A stretch of 64,000 nucleotides of DNA from Azonexus sp. (GCA_017983615.1 JAGOBB010000005.1:1-64000); one strand, 5' to 3'; positions 42,716 to 52,211 are shown, numbered from the stretch's first letter. Numbers and translations are program-made. The notes: generated by a model from the sequence alone, not told the origin.

Positions 42716-44193
42716 GCCGCTTCCTCCTGTTGGTTGCGGCGCAGTGCCAACGCGGCCTGCGCCTGCTCGACATCGGAGAAGGGCAGGCGAACGCTGCCCA
42801 GATCCTGATAGGGTTCATGACCTTTGCCAGCGAGCAGGATCACGTCATTTTCACCGGCCTCAACCACGGCGCGACGGATTGCCGTGGCGCGGTCTGCCTC
42901 GACCTCGGCATGGGTCATGCCGGCAAGAATTTCGTCGATGATGGCCTGGGGCGACTCGCTGCGCGGGTTGTCGCTGGTAACCAGCACGCGGTCGGCCAGG
43001 CGTTCGGCGATCTGGCCCATTTGCGGACGCTTGCCCTTGTCGCGGTCGCCGCCGCAACCGAAGACGACGCACAGGCGGCCACCGCGCGGGGTTGCCACGT
43101 CGCGCAGTGCTTGCAGGGCATTTTCCAGGGCGTCCGGGGTGTGGGCATAGTCGATGACGACCAGCGGCTCGCCGTTGCCGCCAACGCGTTCCATGCGCCC
43201 CGGCGGCGGCGTCAGTTCGGCAACGCGACGCGCCACCTCGGCGGCCGGCAGGCCGGCGTCGTGCAGCACGGCAGCGACGGCCAGCAAATTGGAGATGTTG
43301 TAGCGACCGACCAGCCCGGTTTCGACGGTGACCCGACCGTTCGGCAGAACAAGGCTGAACGACTGACCCGAAGGCGTATCGACCAGGTTTTCAGCGCGGA
43401 CCAGCGCTGGGAAGTCGCGGCGCGCTTCGCCGATGGCGTAGCCGAGAACGCGCATGGCACTGGTCTCGCGCATCAGCTTGAGGCCGAACTCGTCATCCAG
43501 GTTGATGATCGCAGTGCGCAGGCGCGGCCAGTGGAAGAGCTTTTCCTTGGCGTCGGCATAGGCTTCCATGCTGCCGTGGTAATCGAGGTGGTCGCGGGTG
43601 AAATTGGTGAACACCGCGACGTCGACGCGGGCGCCGTTCATCCGGCCCTCCTCGATGCCGATCGAGCTGGCTTCCAGCGCGCAGGCGGCGGCGTGTTTGG
43701 CGCGGAACTCGGCCAGGTAGCGCATCAGGGTCGTCGCTTCCGGCGTCGTGAAGCCGGTTTCGACCAGCGCATCCGGGAAGCCGGCGCCGAGCGTACCGAT
43801 GATCGCGCAAGGCTTCGGGTAGGCGCGGGCCAGGCACTGGCTGATCGTCGTCTTGCCATTGGTGCCGGTGATGGCGATCAGCGACAGGTTTTCGCTCGGG
43901 TGACCATAGACCATGTGGGCCAGCGGGCCGGCCAGCGGGCGCAGGGCGTGAACGGGCAATGCTACGGTCGGCCCGAAATTTTGTCCAAAATCAAAATCAC
44001 CGCCGGGTTGCCAGAACACGGCTACGGCGCCACGCGCCAGCGCGTCGGCGATGTAACGGCGGCCATCGGCCAGATCGCCCGGATAGGCCAGGAAGAGATC
44101 GCCCGGCCGGACCTGGCGACTGTCGTCGGCAACACCGGTCGGCACGACGCCCATCGCCTCCAGGCGGTCAAGGAGTTCGCGCGGCGCGCTCAC
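42712..44193 (-). CDS. murE: UDP-MurNAc-Ala-Glu--meso-diaminopimelate ligase
   Basis: 493 aa. P-loop IAITGTNGKTTISQCLA, carbamylated-Lys region, and the diaminopimelate-selecting motif TSDNPRSE (DNPR) near residue 405, so the third peptide residue is meso-DAP. Between the N-terminal domain and the P-loop a dispersed repeat copy is read in antisense as GQNFGPTVALPV. It overlaps ftsI by 4 bp. Confidence 0.97.
   Translation of the reverse strand: MSAPRELLDRLEAMGVVPTGVADDSRQVRPGDLFLAYPGDLADGRRYIADALARGAVAVFWQPGGDFDFGQNFGPTVALPVHALRPLAGPLAHMVYGHPSENLSLIAITGTNGKTTISQCLARAYPKPCAIIGTLGAGFPDALVETGFTTPEATTLMRYLAEFRAKHAAACALEASSIGIEEGRMNGARVDVAVFTNFTRDHLDYHGSMEAYADAKEKLFHWPRLRTAIINLDDEFGLKLMRETSAMRVLGYAIGEARRDFPALVRAENLVDTPSGQSFSLVLPNGRVTVETGLVGRYNISNLLAVAAVLHDAGLPAAEVARRVAELTPPPGRMERVGGNGEPLVVIDYAHTPDALENALQALRDVATPRGGRLCVVFGCGGDRDKGKRPQMGQIAERLADRVLVTSDNPRSESPQAIIDEILAGMTHAEVEADRATAIRRAVVEAGENDVILLAGKGHEPYQDLGSVRLPFSDVEQAQAALALRRNQQEEAA
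43958..43992 (+). repeat. Dispersed ATGCTACGGTC repeat, copy 12
   Basis: Core 43959-43969, then GGCCCG, AAATTTT, GTCCAAAATCAAAATC. Very close to copy 2 in the tail. Antisense inside murE, yet it leaves the frame open. Confidence 0.93.
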
Positions 44194-45938
44194 AGTCTGC
44201 CCTTTCCGGAACCGGCTTCGGCGACCTGGATCGGGGCGTCCGGCGGCACGCCGAGGGTGCGCAGCGCACCGCCGACGATTGCCGAAAAGGCGGGGCCGGC
44301 CACGTCGCCGCCATAGTGACCGCCAGCCGTCGGCTCGTCGATCATCACCGCGACGACCAGACGCGGATCGCTGATCGGCGCGATACCGACAAAGGAGGCG
44401 ATGTATTTCCTGGCGTAGACGCCACCCTCGATCTTGTATGCGGTGCCGGTCTTGCCGCCGACGCGGTATCCCGGCACGCGCGCCTTCGGGGCGGTGCCTT
44501 CCGGCTGAACGGCCATTTCGAGCATGATGCGCAACTCGCGTACCGTTTGTGGCGAGAAAACACGCGCGCCATGCGGCGGTGCTTCATCGATCTTGGTCAG
44601 CGATAGCGGCATCAATTCGCCGTCATGCGCAAACACCGTATAGGCGCGCGCCATCTGCATCAGGCTGACCGCAACGCCGTGGCCGTAGGACATCGTCGCC
44701 TGTTCGATCGGGCGCCAGTTCTTCCAGGGCCGCAGCCGGCCGTTCACTTCACCGGGAAAACCGAGATTGGGTGCCTGACCGAACCCCAGGCTGTCGAACA
44801 TTTCCCACATCTCCTTGGGCGTGAAGCCGAGGGCGATTTTGGTGGTACCAACGTTGGAAGACTTCTGGATCACTTCGGCAACGGTCAGCGCACCGTGCGG
44901 ATGGGCATCCGAAATCGTCGCCGTGCCGATGGTCATCCGGCCTGGCGCACAATTGATCACGGTATCGAAGCGAACCTTGCCCCTTTCCAGCGCCAGCGCC
45001 GCCGTAAACGGCTTCATGACCGACCCCGGTTCATAAGTGTCGGTCAGCGCGCGGTTGCGCAGTTGAGCGCCGGACAGACGCTCGCGGTTATTGGGGTTGT
45101 AGGTCGGCCAGTTGGCCAGGGCGAGAATCTCGCCGGTGCGGGCATCGATGACGACCGCCCCACCGGCCTTGGCATTGTGCGTCTCGACCGCTGCCTTCAA
45201 CTGGCTGTAGGCGAGGTACTGGATCTTGGAGTCGAGCGCCAGGCGGACATCCTTGCCGTCCTGCGGCGGCTTGGTCGCGCCGACGTCCTCGACGATGTTG
45301 CCGCGCCGGTCGCGAATCACCGTACGGCTGCCGGGACGGCCGAGCAGGCTGTTCTGGAAAGCCAGCTCGACGCCTTCCAGGCCTTTGTCATCGACGCCGG
45401 TGAACCCGACGATATGCGCCGTCATGTCGGCCGTCGGATAGAAGCGGCGATATTCCTTTTCCTGGTGGATACCGGGCAGCTTGAGCGCCGCAATGCGGTC
45501 GGCGGTTTCCGGCGAGACCTGGCGCTTGACGAAGGTGAAGGTCTTCTCCGATGCAAGTTTGCCGTCGAGTTCGCGAACGTTCATGTCGAGCATTTCGGAC
45601 AACTGGCGCTTCTGCTGGGCGCTCATCGTCCGTGCATCGCCGGGAATCGCCCAGATCGACTTCATCGGCGTCGACACGGCCAGCATGTCGCCGTTGCGGT
45701 CCACGATCTTGCCGCGCGAGGCGGAAATCTCGATGTCGCGCAGATAGCGGGAATCGCCCTTCTGCTGCAGAAAATCGTTGTGGATCACCTGCAGATAGAA
45801 ACCGCGCGCCACCAGCGCCAGGAAAGCCGCCATCAACAGCAGGCCAACCGTGCGCGACCGCCAGCCCTGGAGGGCCAGTTGCAGCACCGGGCTTTCGGTA
45901 TAGCGATGACCGCGCTGTGGACGACGACGGACGACCAT
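44190..45938 (-). CDS. ftsI: Septal transpeptidase FtsI (PBP3)
   Basis: 582 aa class B PBP. One membrane segment near residues 30-50, a pedestal domain starting RGKIVDRNGDMLAVS, then the transpeptidase motifs: SVMK (active Ser, in YEPGSVMKPFTAAL), SSN (IQKSSNVGTTKIAL) and KTG (VGGKTGTAYK). It cross-links septal peptidoglycan with FtsW. Its start touches the ftsL stop. Confidence 0.97.
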   Translation of the reverse strand: MVVRRRPQRGHRYTESPVLQLALQGWRSRTVGLLLMAAFLALVARGFYLQVIHNDFLQQKGDSRYLRDIEISASRGKIVDRNGDMLAVSTPMKSIWAIPGDARTMSAQQKRQLSEMLDMNVRELDGKLASEKTFTFVKRQVSPETADRIAALKLPGIHQEKEYRRFYPTADMTAHIVGFTGVDDKGLEGVELAFQNSLLGRPGSRTVIRDRRGNIVEDVGATKPPQDGKDVRLALDSKIQYLAYSQLKAAVETHNAKAGGAVVIDARTGEILALANWPTYNPNNRERLSGAQLRNRALTDTYEPGSVMKPFTAALALERGKVRFDTVINCAPGRMTIGTATISDAHPHGALTVAEVIQKSSNVGTTKIALGFTPKEMWEMFDSLGFGQAPNLGFPGEVNGRLRPWKNWRPIEQATMSYGHGVAVSLMQMARAYTVFAHDGELMPLSLTKIDEAPPHGARVFSPQTVRELRIMLEMAVQPEGTAPKARVPGYRVGGKTGTAYKIEGGVYARKYIASFVGIAPISDPRLVVAVMIDEPTAGGHYGGDVAGPAFSAIVGGALRTLGVPPDAPIQVAEAGSGKGRL

Positions 45939-46222
45939 CAGCGAGCCCCCTTCCCAGCCACGGCCTGGGGCGGCACGACCCGCCCCGTTGCATCCGGCGT
46001 CACCATGTGCAGTCGGTCGCGGGCAATTTTTTCGATGCGCGGATGCGTCGCCCAGGTCGACATCTCAAGCTGCAGCTGGCCGTATTCGACGTCGAGCTGA
46101 CGCGCCCGTTCCTGCTCCGCCTCGAGCGCCTGGAACAGCTTGCGCGCCCGATGCTGGGAGGTCACCACACCCAGCGCGCAAACGACGACGATCAAAAGAA
46201 GGATCATGTTGAAACGGAGCAT
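45938..46222 (-). CDS. ftsL: Cell division protein FtsL
   Basis: 94 aa bitopic protein: one membrane helix (MILLLIVVVCALGVVTSQ) followed by a leucine-zipper-like coiled coil (about residues 28-70) that pairs with FtsB, then RIEKIARDRLHMVTPD. It overlaps rsmH and ftsI by 1 bp each. Confidence 0.93.
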   Translation of the reverse strand: MLRFNMILLLIVVVCALGVVTSQHRARKLFQALEAEQERARQLDVEYGQLQLEMSTWATHPRIEKIARDRLHMVTPDATGRVVPPQAVAGKGAR

Positions 46223-47148
46223 TACAGCTTCTCGGCCACCCGCATCACTGCGCTGCGTGCCCGGGGATTCGCTTCGATCTCGGCAGCAGAAGGCTTGATG
46301 GCCTTGCCGACCAGGCGCAGCTTGGGCTTGGGCAACTGATCGGCACGCAAGGGCAGCCCCTTGGGCAGCGCATCGGCGGTCGACTGGTCGCGCATGAAGT
46401 TTTTCACGATGCGGTCTTCGAGCGAATGGAAGGAAATCACCACCAGCCGGCCACCCGGTTTCAGCAAACCGAGCGCCTGCGGCAGGGCTACCTCCAGCTG
46501 GCGGAGCTCTTGATTGATATGAATCCGTAGAGCTTGAAAGCTGCGCGTCGCCGGGTCCTGCCCTGGCTCACGGGTGCGCACGGCCTCGCGTACGAGGGCC
46601 GCGAACTGACCTGTTGTGACAATAGGTTGTTCGACCCGAGCAGCCACAACCTTCTTTGCAATCTGGAAAGCAAACCGTTCTTCGCCATAGTTTCTAATGA
46701 CCTCCGTTATGTCTCTTATCTCCGCACGCGCCAACCACTCGGCCGCCGTCTCGCCCTGCGTCGTATCCATACGCATGTCGAGCGGCGCGTCGTAGCGAAA
46801 GCTGAAGCCGCGTTCCCCGTCGTCGATTTGCGGCGACGACACCCCTACATCAAACAAAACCCCATCAACCTCGCCAACACCTGCCTCGCCCGCGGCCTCG
46901 GCCAACTCGCCGAAGGCGCGATGCACCAGCACGAAACGGGAATCGCCAATGGCCGCCCCAGCAGCGATCGCCTGCGGATCACGGTCAAGCGCAACCAACC
47001 GGCCCTGATCGTTCAGCGATGAAAGAATCCGGCGGCTATGGCCGCCACGCCCGAAGGTGGCGTCAACGTAAGTGCCGTCGGCTTTGATCGCCAGGGCACC
47101 CACCGCCTCTTCGAGCAGTACCGTCACATGGGCGGCACTGCGGGTCAC
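46222..47148 (-). CDS. rsmH: 16S rRNA m4C1402 methyltransferase
   Basis: 308 aa MraW/Rsm[14 protein letters not shown] opening, SAM motif [31 protein letters not shown] and the C-terminal [18 protein letters not shown] are all diagnostic. Methylates C1402 of 16S rRNA at the P site. It overlaps mraZ by 4 bp. Confidence 0.97.
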   Translation of the reverse strand: MTRSAAHVTVLLEEAVGALAIKADGTYVDATFGRGGHSRRILSSLNDQGRLVALDRDPQAIAAGAAIGDSRFVLVHRAFGELAEAAGEAGVGEVDGVLFDVGVSSPQIDDGERGFSFRYDAPLDMRMDTTQGETAAEWLARAEIRDITEVIRNYGEERFAFQIAKKVVAARVEQPIVTTGQFAALVREAVRTREPGQDPATRSFQALRIHINQELRQLEVALPQALGLLKPGGRLVVISFHSLEDRIVKNFMRDQSTADALPKGLPLRADQLPKPKLRLVGKAIKPSAAEIEANPRARSAVMRVAEKL

Positions 47149-47591
47149 AGGACAAGGTCTCCGAAGCCCGGTGGCAGATCGCCGGACAGCGCCTGGGCCG
47201 CCAGATCGTTCTGCTGTTTCCAGCCAGCCTCGCTCCAGATTTCGAAATGCGTGCCCATGCCGACCAGGAAAACCGTCTTTTCAAACTGGGCGTACTCGCG
47301 GAGCTCTGGCGCAATCAGGATGCGACCGGCCGAATCCGGCTCCTCGGTCCGCGCATTGCCGACCAGCACGCGCTTGATGGAGGCTGCGCGCGGATCGAGG
47401 CTGGAGGCCTTGAGGATCTGGTCGCGGATCGGCTGCCAGGCCGGTGATGGGTAAAGCAGCAGGCAGCGATGCGGATGCGCCGTTAGGACGAGCGAGCCCT
47501 CGCTGGCGGCGAGCAGGGCTTCGCGGTGCCTTGCCGGTATGGCAAGCCGCCCCTTCGCATCCAGATTAAGTGCTGCCGCGCCTTCGAACAT
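47145..47591 (-). CDS. mraZ: Transcriptional regulator MraZ
   Basis: 148 aa, two SpoVT/AbrB-like DNA-binding repeats: [16 protein letters not shown] and the second with [16 protein letters not shown], each with the DxxGR turn. It represses the dcw operon from GTGGG repeats. I use the ATG at 47591 ([11 protein letters not shown]), the position of family N-termini; a GTG 27 bp upstream lies inside the operator. First gene of the dcw cluster. Confidence 0.95.
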   Translation of the reverse strand: MFEGAAALNLDAKGRLAIPARHREALLAASEGSLVLTAHPHRCLLLYPSPAWQPIRDQILKASSLDPRAASIKRVLVGNARTEEPDSAGRILIAPELREYAQFEKTVFLVGMGTHFEIWSEAGWKQQNDLAAQALSGDLPPGFGDLVL

Positions 47592-47604
47592 CCCTCGTCT
47601 CGCT

Positions 47605-47659
47605 CCCCGTTTACCCACTTTTCAACACGTTTACCCACTTTAGTAGAACAACTCCCCAC
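47605..47659 (-). promoter_or_regulatory. MraZ operator (GTGGG array)
   Basis: On the minus strand GTGGG occurs at 47659-47655, 47638-47634 and 47618-47614, about 20 bp apart, with a further GGGG at 47608-47605. Two of the boxes belong to a repeated block, AAAGTGGGTAAACG. MraZ is known to bind TGGG repeats in register with the helix. The boxes overlap the -10 and leader. Confidence 0.75.
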
Positions 47660-47665
47660 AGTCAA
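47637..47665 (-). promoter_or_regulatory. Sigma-70 promoter of the dcw cluster (Pmra)
   Basis: On the minus strand TTGACT (47665-47660), 17 bp, TAAAGT (47642-47637); predicted start near 47630, about 39 bp before the mraZ ATG. The -10 touches the second GTGGG box, which explains repression by MraZ. Confidence 0.72.
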
Positions 47666-47897
47666 TAGCGGAATCACGAATTTTTTCTTATGCAACAAGG
47701 ACTTACGAGCGCTTTTGGTGACGATTTTTTGGAAATATTTTCCTTATAAATCAATGCAAGGAAATAGACACTTAAAGTGACTTATCAGGAGTTGATCGAG
47801 GTCAAAAACATTCCCTCATGCAGCATGCCGCCGTGGTAGAAAGTGGAATGCTTGGGCAGAAATCCCACCCATCCGGCCCAGGGCCGGTAACCGCCGA

Positions 47898-49865
47898 TCA
47901 GGCGGAAAAGACGGAAACCCTGTTGCGCCCTTCGTTCTTGGCGCGGTAGAGCGCCTGATCCGCACAACGGGTCAGGTCATCCGGCGTCTTGCCGTGCTCG
48001 GGGTAAGCAGCCACCCCGAGTGAAATGGTAAAGGTGATACGGAAATTCCCGAGCGCGACACAAAGCCCCTCGACAGCCACCCGCCAAGCCTCGGCCCGCA
48101 TCATGGCGGTCTCCAGCGGCATGTTCGGCAAAAGGATCAGGAATTCCTCGCCGCCGTAGCGGCAGGCCACATCCTCGGCACGAATGTCGGCCAAAAGCGT
48201 GGCCGCAAGCATGCGCAGCCCCTCGTCGCCAACCTGGTGCCCGTAGGTATCGTTGACCTTCTTGAAATGATCGATATCGAGCATCACCAGCGAGAGTGGA
48301 TTTCCTTCGCGACGAGCTCGAGAAACCTCACGCTCAAGTGTTTCGTCGAGATAGCGCCGGTTGTACAAGCCAGTCAGGCTGTCACGCACGGCCAGTTCCT
48401 GTAGCGCCACCTGCAAACGCCCGATTTCCTCAATCCGGGCATGCAACTGCCGGTTGGTTTCGCGCAGCGCAGTCTCGGCCGCCTTGCGCTCACTGACGTT
48501 GCGGGTGATTCCCAGGATGGTATGCGGCACCCCTTCGGCATCGAGCAGGTAACTGGACACCACTTCGGTTGAAATGACATTGCTGTCCTTGCAACGCTGC
48601 TCAAGTTCGCTGATGACCACGCCAGCCGACTTGTCGCCGGCAGCAATGCGGCGCAGCCGCTGATCGACCTCGCGCACGACGCGCCCCGCCGACTCCGGAG
48701 TCAATGTCGCCTCCAGCGGCTGCCCGACGACCTCCTCCGGCAGATAGCCACACATATCCGTCACCGAAGGACTAACATAGGTGTAGCAACGACTTGGAAT
48801 ATCGAGCGTCCAGATCACATCGTGGCTATTCTCGGCGAGCATCCGGTAGCGCGCCTCGCTCTCGATCAATTTGCCGGACGTCGCGCTCTCTTTTTCTCCG
48901 GCGCGCAGCAGGCGAATCAGGACCAGCGACAATGCCAGGAACAGCAGCGCGGCCGAAGCCAGCGCCATGAAAAGCGTTTGCCGCCAATCGGACAGGTAAT
49001 CGGCCGTTGCAATTCCGGTCGTAACGTAGAGCGGGTAATCGCCGATACGCTGAAAACCATACACTCGCTCAACGCCGTCAATTGTCGCCAGAAAACGATA
49101 GGTTCCCTTCCCCCCGCCATCGACTGCCCGCGCATGCAGGGGATTGTCCTTGAGCGGCTGATTGACCAGATCCGCCACGGCCGGGCGGCGCAGGACGAGA
49201 CGGCCATCCTCGATGCGACGAACCGAAACGACACCGCCCGTACCGACATTGATGCCATCAGCCATTCGCGCCAACACCCCGAGATCGAGCAGCGCAACAA
49301 CCAGCCCCCTGGCCCCCACCGCTGCATCTGGCACCGGCAGCGCAAGCGCCATCGTCGAGCGCCCGGAGCGACCATCGACATTGACTTCGGAAAAATGGAG
49401 CCCGCGCCCCCCCCCGGCCAACAATGCTTTCACGCAGTCCTGATCGAGGGCACCGGCAGATTGAGTTGACCAACCACCCACATAGAGCGGGCTGCCCGTC
49501 GGGTCGAGGACACGCAAGCCGGTCACCTCGGCAAAGCCACGCACGTGCAAATCCAGTTCACGGACAATCTGCTCGCGAAAACGTGCTGTGGCACCGCTTT
49601 TGAAGGCATCCGCAGGAAGGGATTCGACCAGGTGTTCAAGGTCTCCCTGAACACGCCTCAGCGTTGTGACCAGACGCGCCTCCAGCAACCCGGCGGCAGC
49701 CAGCGCATCCGACTCCGCCTTGCGCTCGGCAGCACGATAGCCGTCATAAAGCAGGAAAGCGAGCAAAGCCGCCCCCCCCAGCCAGGTCAGTCCAAAAAAC
49801 AGGACCAAACGCATCCGCGGCTCGAAGGCACGACAAAAGAAAGTTCCGGAGGCACGCTTGTCCAT
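47898..49865 (-). CDS. Membrane-anchored PAS-GGDEF diguanylate cyclase
   Basis: 655 aa from the ATG at 49865; a GTG 33 bp upstream is possible. Order: membrane helix (about 20-40), a periplasmic Cache-like sensor region of some 240 residues, second membrane helix (about 300-320), PAS domain (YRMLAENSHDVIWTLD), short coiled coil, GGDEF domain. The active site RYGGEEFLILLP is intact, and RAED five residues before GGEEF is an I-site for product inhibition by c-di-GMP. Likely an active cyclase sensing an extracytoplasmic ligand. No EAL domain. Confidence 0.92.
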   Translation of the reverse strand: MDKRASGTFFCRAFEPRMRLVLFFGLTWLGGAALLAFLLYDGYRAAERKAESDALAAAGLLEARLVTTLRRVQGDLEHLVESLPADAFKSGATARFREQIVRELDLHVRGFAEVTGLRVLDPTGSPLYVGGWSTQSAGALDQDCVKALLAGGGRGLHFSEVNVDGRSGRSTMALALPVPDAAVGARGLVVALLDLGVLARMADGINVGTGGVVSVRRIEDGRLVLRRPAVADLVNQPLKDNPLHARAVDGGGKGTYRFLATIDGVERVYGFQRIGDYPLYVTTGIATADYLSDWRQTLFMALASAALLFLALSLVLIRLLRAGEKESATSGKLIESEARYRMLAENSHDVIWTLDIPSRCYTYVSPSVTDMCGYLPEEVVGQPLEATLTPESAGRVVREVDQRLRRIAAGDKSAGVVISELEQRCKDSNVISTEVVSSYLLDAEGVPHTILGITRNVSERKAAETALRETNRQLHARIEEIGRLQVALQELAVRDSLTGLYNRRYLDETLEREVSRARREGNPLSLVMLDIDHFKKVNDTYGHQVGDEGLRMLAATLLADIRAEDVACRYGGEEFLILLPNMPLETAMMRAEAWRVAVEGLCVALGNFRITFTISLGVAAYPEHGKTPDDLTRCADQALYRAKNEGRNRVSVFSA

Positions 49866-49930
49866 CGGACAATCATGCCTCCGGAATGATTTAATCACAA
49901 GAGGACGTCAGCGGAAGCCCCCACCGATCT

Positions 49931-50635
49931 TTATCTGGCGGCGCCCAGCTTCTGTTCGATGCGAGCCAGCGGCATCGCGCCGGGAACGCGTTCGCCATCG
50001 CTGAAGAACATGGTCGGGGTCCCCGAGATATTCAGCTTGCGGCCAAATTCCTGGTTCTTGGTCACCGCCGAGGTGTCGCAATCTTCGCGCCCGGCCGGCG
50101 CCTTACCGTCAATCATCCAGTCGTTCCACGCCTTGGCACGATCAGCGGAGCACCAAATCTGCTTGGATTTTCGAACAGAATCCTCGGAGAGGATCGGCAG
50201 CAGGAACGTGTAGACCGTGACGTTCTCGAGCTTTTGAAGATCCTTTGCCAGGCGCTTGCAATAACCGCAGTTCGGATCCTCGAACGTTGCCATGACCCGC
50301 TTGCCATCGCCGCGCACCTGCTTGATGGCACGCTCCAGAGGCAATTCACTGAACTTGATCGCAGTCAGCTTCTTCATGCGCTCGTCAGTAACGTTCTTCA
50401 TGGTCTTGGCATCGATCAACTGTGCCCCCACCACAATCGCAGTCAGCTTTTCATCCGTATACAAAAGCTGACCATCGGCATAGACCTCGAAAAGCCCCAG
50501 GTAGCCCGACTTGGTTACGCTCTCAACCTTGGTGCCGAGCTTGGCCTCCATGGCCTTCTTGATTTCGGCCTCGTCGGCAACAGCCATGGACGTGCAGGAA
50601 GCGGCCAGTAGCATCGGAAACAACTGCTTCAACAT
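49931..50635 (-). CDS. dsbC: Thiol:disulfide interchange protein DsbC
   Basis: 234 aa periplasmic disulfide isomerase with a signal peptide ending AVADE. N-terminal dimerisation domain, then a thioredoxin fold with the CGYC active site (FEDPNCGYCKRLAKDL) and the cis-Pro in ISGTPTMFF. A second Cys pair (IWCSAD, EDCDTS) is as in E. coli DsbC. It starts 9 bp after the UbiH-type gene. It may help mature the exported cytochromes and NapA partners. Confidence 0.95.
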   Translation of the reverse strand: MLKQLFPMLLAASCTSMAVADEAEIKKAMEAKLGTKVESVTKSGYLGLFEVYADGQLLYTDEKLTAIVVGAQLIDAKTMKNVTDERMKKLTAIKFSELPLERAIKQVRGDGKRVMATFEDPNCGYCKRLAKDLQKLENVTVYTFLLPILSEDSVRKSKQIWCSADRAKAWNDWMIDGKAPAGREDCDTSAVTKNQEFGRKLNISGTPTMFFSDGERVPGAMPLARIEQKLGAAR

Positions 50636-50644
50636 GCGATTCTC

Positions 50645-51808
50645 CTATAGTGCGCCAAGCGCATAGCGCACCAGGGCATTCTTTAAAATGGGCAGGCCAT
50701 TTGTCAGGCCCAGGCCAAAATTGCGCAATGGGCGCAATCCCGGCGACGAGTTCTTGAACAGCCGGCGCAAGCCATCAGTGGCGGTCTGCATCAACAACGT
50801 TTCTTCGCGGCGAGCGCGCTGGTAGCGCTGCAACAAACGCTGCTCGCCGATATCTTGCCAGGGTTGCGTTGCGGCCAGCAGACAGGCCAGTTCGCGTGCG
50901 TCCTGAAAACCAAGGTTGATACCGTGTCCGGACAAGGGATGAATGCCATGCGCCGCATCTCCAACCAGTGCCAAGCGGGGCGCAACCGTCTGCGGCACGC
51001 GCATCAATCGCAAGGGAAACGCCGCCGGGGGCGTCAGTGGCTCAAGCCGTCCGAGGGTGAATGAACCAGCCTCGGCCACACGCTCGGCCAACAATGCCGG
51101 CGACAGTTCACAAAGGGTATCGGCATGATCATCCGGGGTGGACCACACAATGGAGATTTGGTTGCCGGGAAGCGGCAGGTAAGCCAGAACACCATCGTCT
51201 CGGAACCACTGGTAGGCCGTATTGAGATGCGCCTTTTCAGTCGAAAAGTTGGCGACCACGCCCTTCTCGCCGTACGGCGTATTGATGGCGGCCAACCCGG
51301 CCGACTGACGAACCCAAGAATCCCGGCCATCGGCACCGACCAGCAGGCGCGAGGAGAGCACGGTACCGTCGCGCAAGCGGAGCACTGCAGCGTCATGGCG
51401 GAATTCCAGCCCCTCCGGGCATGCCGGACAGAAAAGCGTCAGATTGGCCTGCCGCTTGGCGCTTTCCCAGAACTCGCAAGCCATCAGGGAGGACTCGACA
51501 ATCCAGCCCAGTTCGGAAACACCTGTCTCAAAGGCGGAGAAATCGAGCCGACCGCTGCCATCACCATGAATTTGCATGGCACGAATCGGCGCCATGCGGG
51601 CGCTTTCGAAATGCCGCCACGCGCCTATGGACTGCAGGAATGCAGCATTGGCCGGACTGATCGCATAGATACGTGCATCCCAACCTTCAGGCCTGCTCGG
51701 CGAGTGGCTCTCCACCAGCGCGATGCGCAGGCGCGTCTCGCGCAAAGCTAAAGCGAGACTGGCGCCGGCCAGGCCACCGCCGACAATGATCAGGTCAAAC
51801 TGCTGCAT
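50645..51808 (-). CDS. UbiH/UbiF/COQ6-family FAD-dependent ring hydroxylase
   Basis: 387 aa. FAD dinucleotide motif LIIVGGGLAGASLALAL, the DG motif VGADGRDSWVRQSAG, and the second FAD motif LALVGDAAHGIHPLSGHGINLGFQDA. It hydroxylates the polyprenyl-benzoquinone ring in ubiquinone synthesis. Which position (C1, C5 or C6) cannot be decided by eye, hence no symbol. Upstream of dsbC, likely same transcript. Confidence 0.93.
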   Translation of the reverse strand: MQQFDLIIVGGGLAGASLALALRETRLRIALVESHSPSRPEGWDARIYAISPANAAFLQSIGAWRHFESARMAPIRAMQIHGDGSGRLDFSAFETGVSELGWIVESSLMACEFWESAKRQANLTLFCPACPEGLEFRHDAAVLRLRDGTVLSSRLLVGADGRDSWVRQSAGLAAINTPYGEKGVVANFSTEKAHLNTAYQWFRDDGVLAYLPLPGNQISIVWSTPDDHADTLCELSPALLAERVAEAGSFTLGRLEPLTPPAAFPLRLMRVPQTVAPRLALVGDAAHGIHPLSGHGINLGFQDARELACLLAATQPWQDIGEQRLLQRYQRARREETLLMQTATDGLRRLFKNSSPGLRPLRNFGLGLTNGLPILKNALVRYALGAL

Positions 51809-51848
51809 GACGGCAATTATGCCGCTTCAGGGCTTTGAAACAAACCAC

Positions 51849-52211
51849 TCAGGCTGGATTGCCGCCACCGGACTGCGGCTTGTTCGGGCGCGGCCGACGA
51901 TTGTTGTTGGTGCGCGGGCGATGCTTCTTCTGTTGCCCACCAACACCTCCGCCACCACCACCGGCCCCGCCACCAGGCTTGCCGTGCGACATGGGGTTGC
52001 GGCCTTGACTGCCGCCACCGTGGGATTCATTGCCGGAGATACGGTTACCCGGAGCGAGCTGAATTTCGAGCTCGATGATTTCGTCCCATTGTTCGTCGGT
52101 TCGATCGCGCTCAGGCACGGACAGGAGTTCGCGCAGGCGGCGACGGGTATCTACCTGCGGTGCGGCTGCAGGGATATTTTCGGGAGGATTTTCGGGATTG
52201 GAATCGTTCAT
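51849..52211 (-). CDS. Low-complexity Gly/Asn/Arg-rich protein of unknown function
   Basis: 120 aa. Residues 1-55 are acidic with a helical RRRLRELLSVPERDRTDEQW segment; residues 60-120 are a disordered tail rich in Gly, then basic RPRTNNNRRPRPNKP. The basic disordered tail suggests nucleic acid contact, an inference only. It starts 9 bp after the T-tract of the hupB terminator and ends 40 bp before the UbiH-type gene on the same strand. No strong ribosome site. Confidence 0.65.
   Translation of the reverse strand: MNDSNPENPPENIPAAAPQVDTRRRLRELLSVPERDRTDEQWDEIIELEIQLAPGNRISGNESHGGGSQGRNPMSHGKPGGGAGGGGGGVGGQQKKHRPRTNNNRRPRPNKPQSGGGNPA

Larger units (their letters stand above)
47592..47897. 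other. Intergenic region between mraZ and the diguanylate cyclase gene
   Basis: 306 bp. The mraZ-proximal 75 bp hold the promoter and operator listed separately. The middle is AT-rich without a recognisable gene. Near the cyclase 3' end a GC-rich hairpin CCGGCCC-A-GGGCCGG (47873-47887) may be its 3' end structure. Confidence 0.6.

Noticed and set aside
47785-47967. 60-aa ORF between mraZ and the diguanylate cyclase
   Set aside because: Overlaps the cyclase 3' end, has no ribosome site and no domain.
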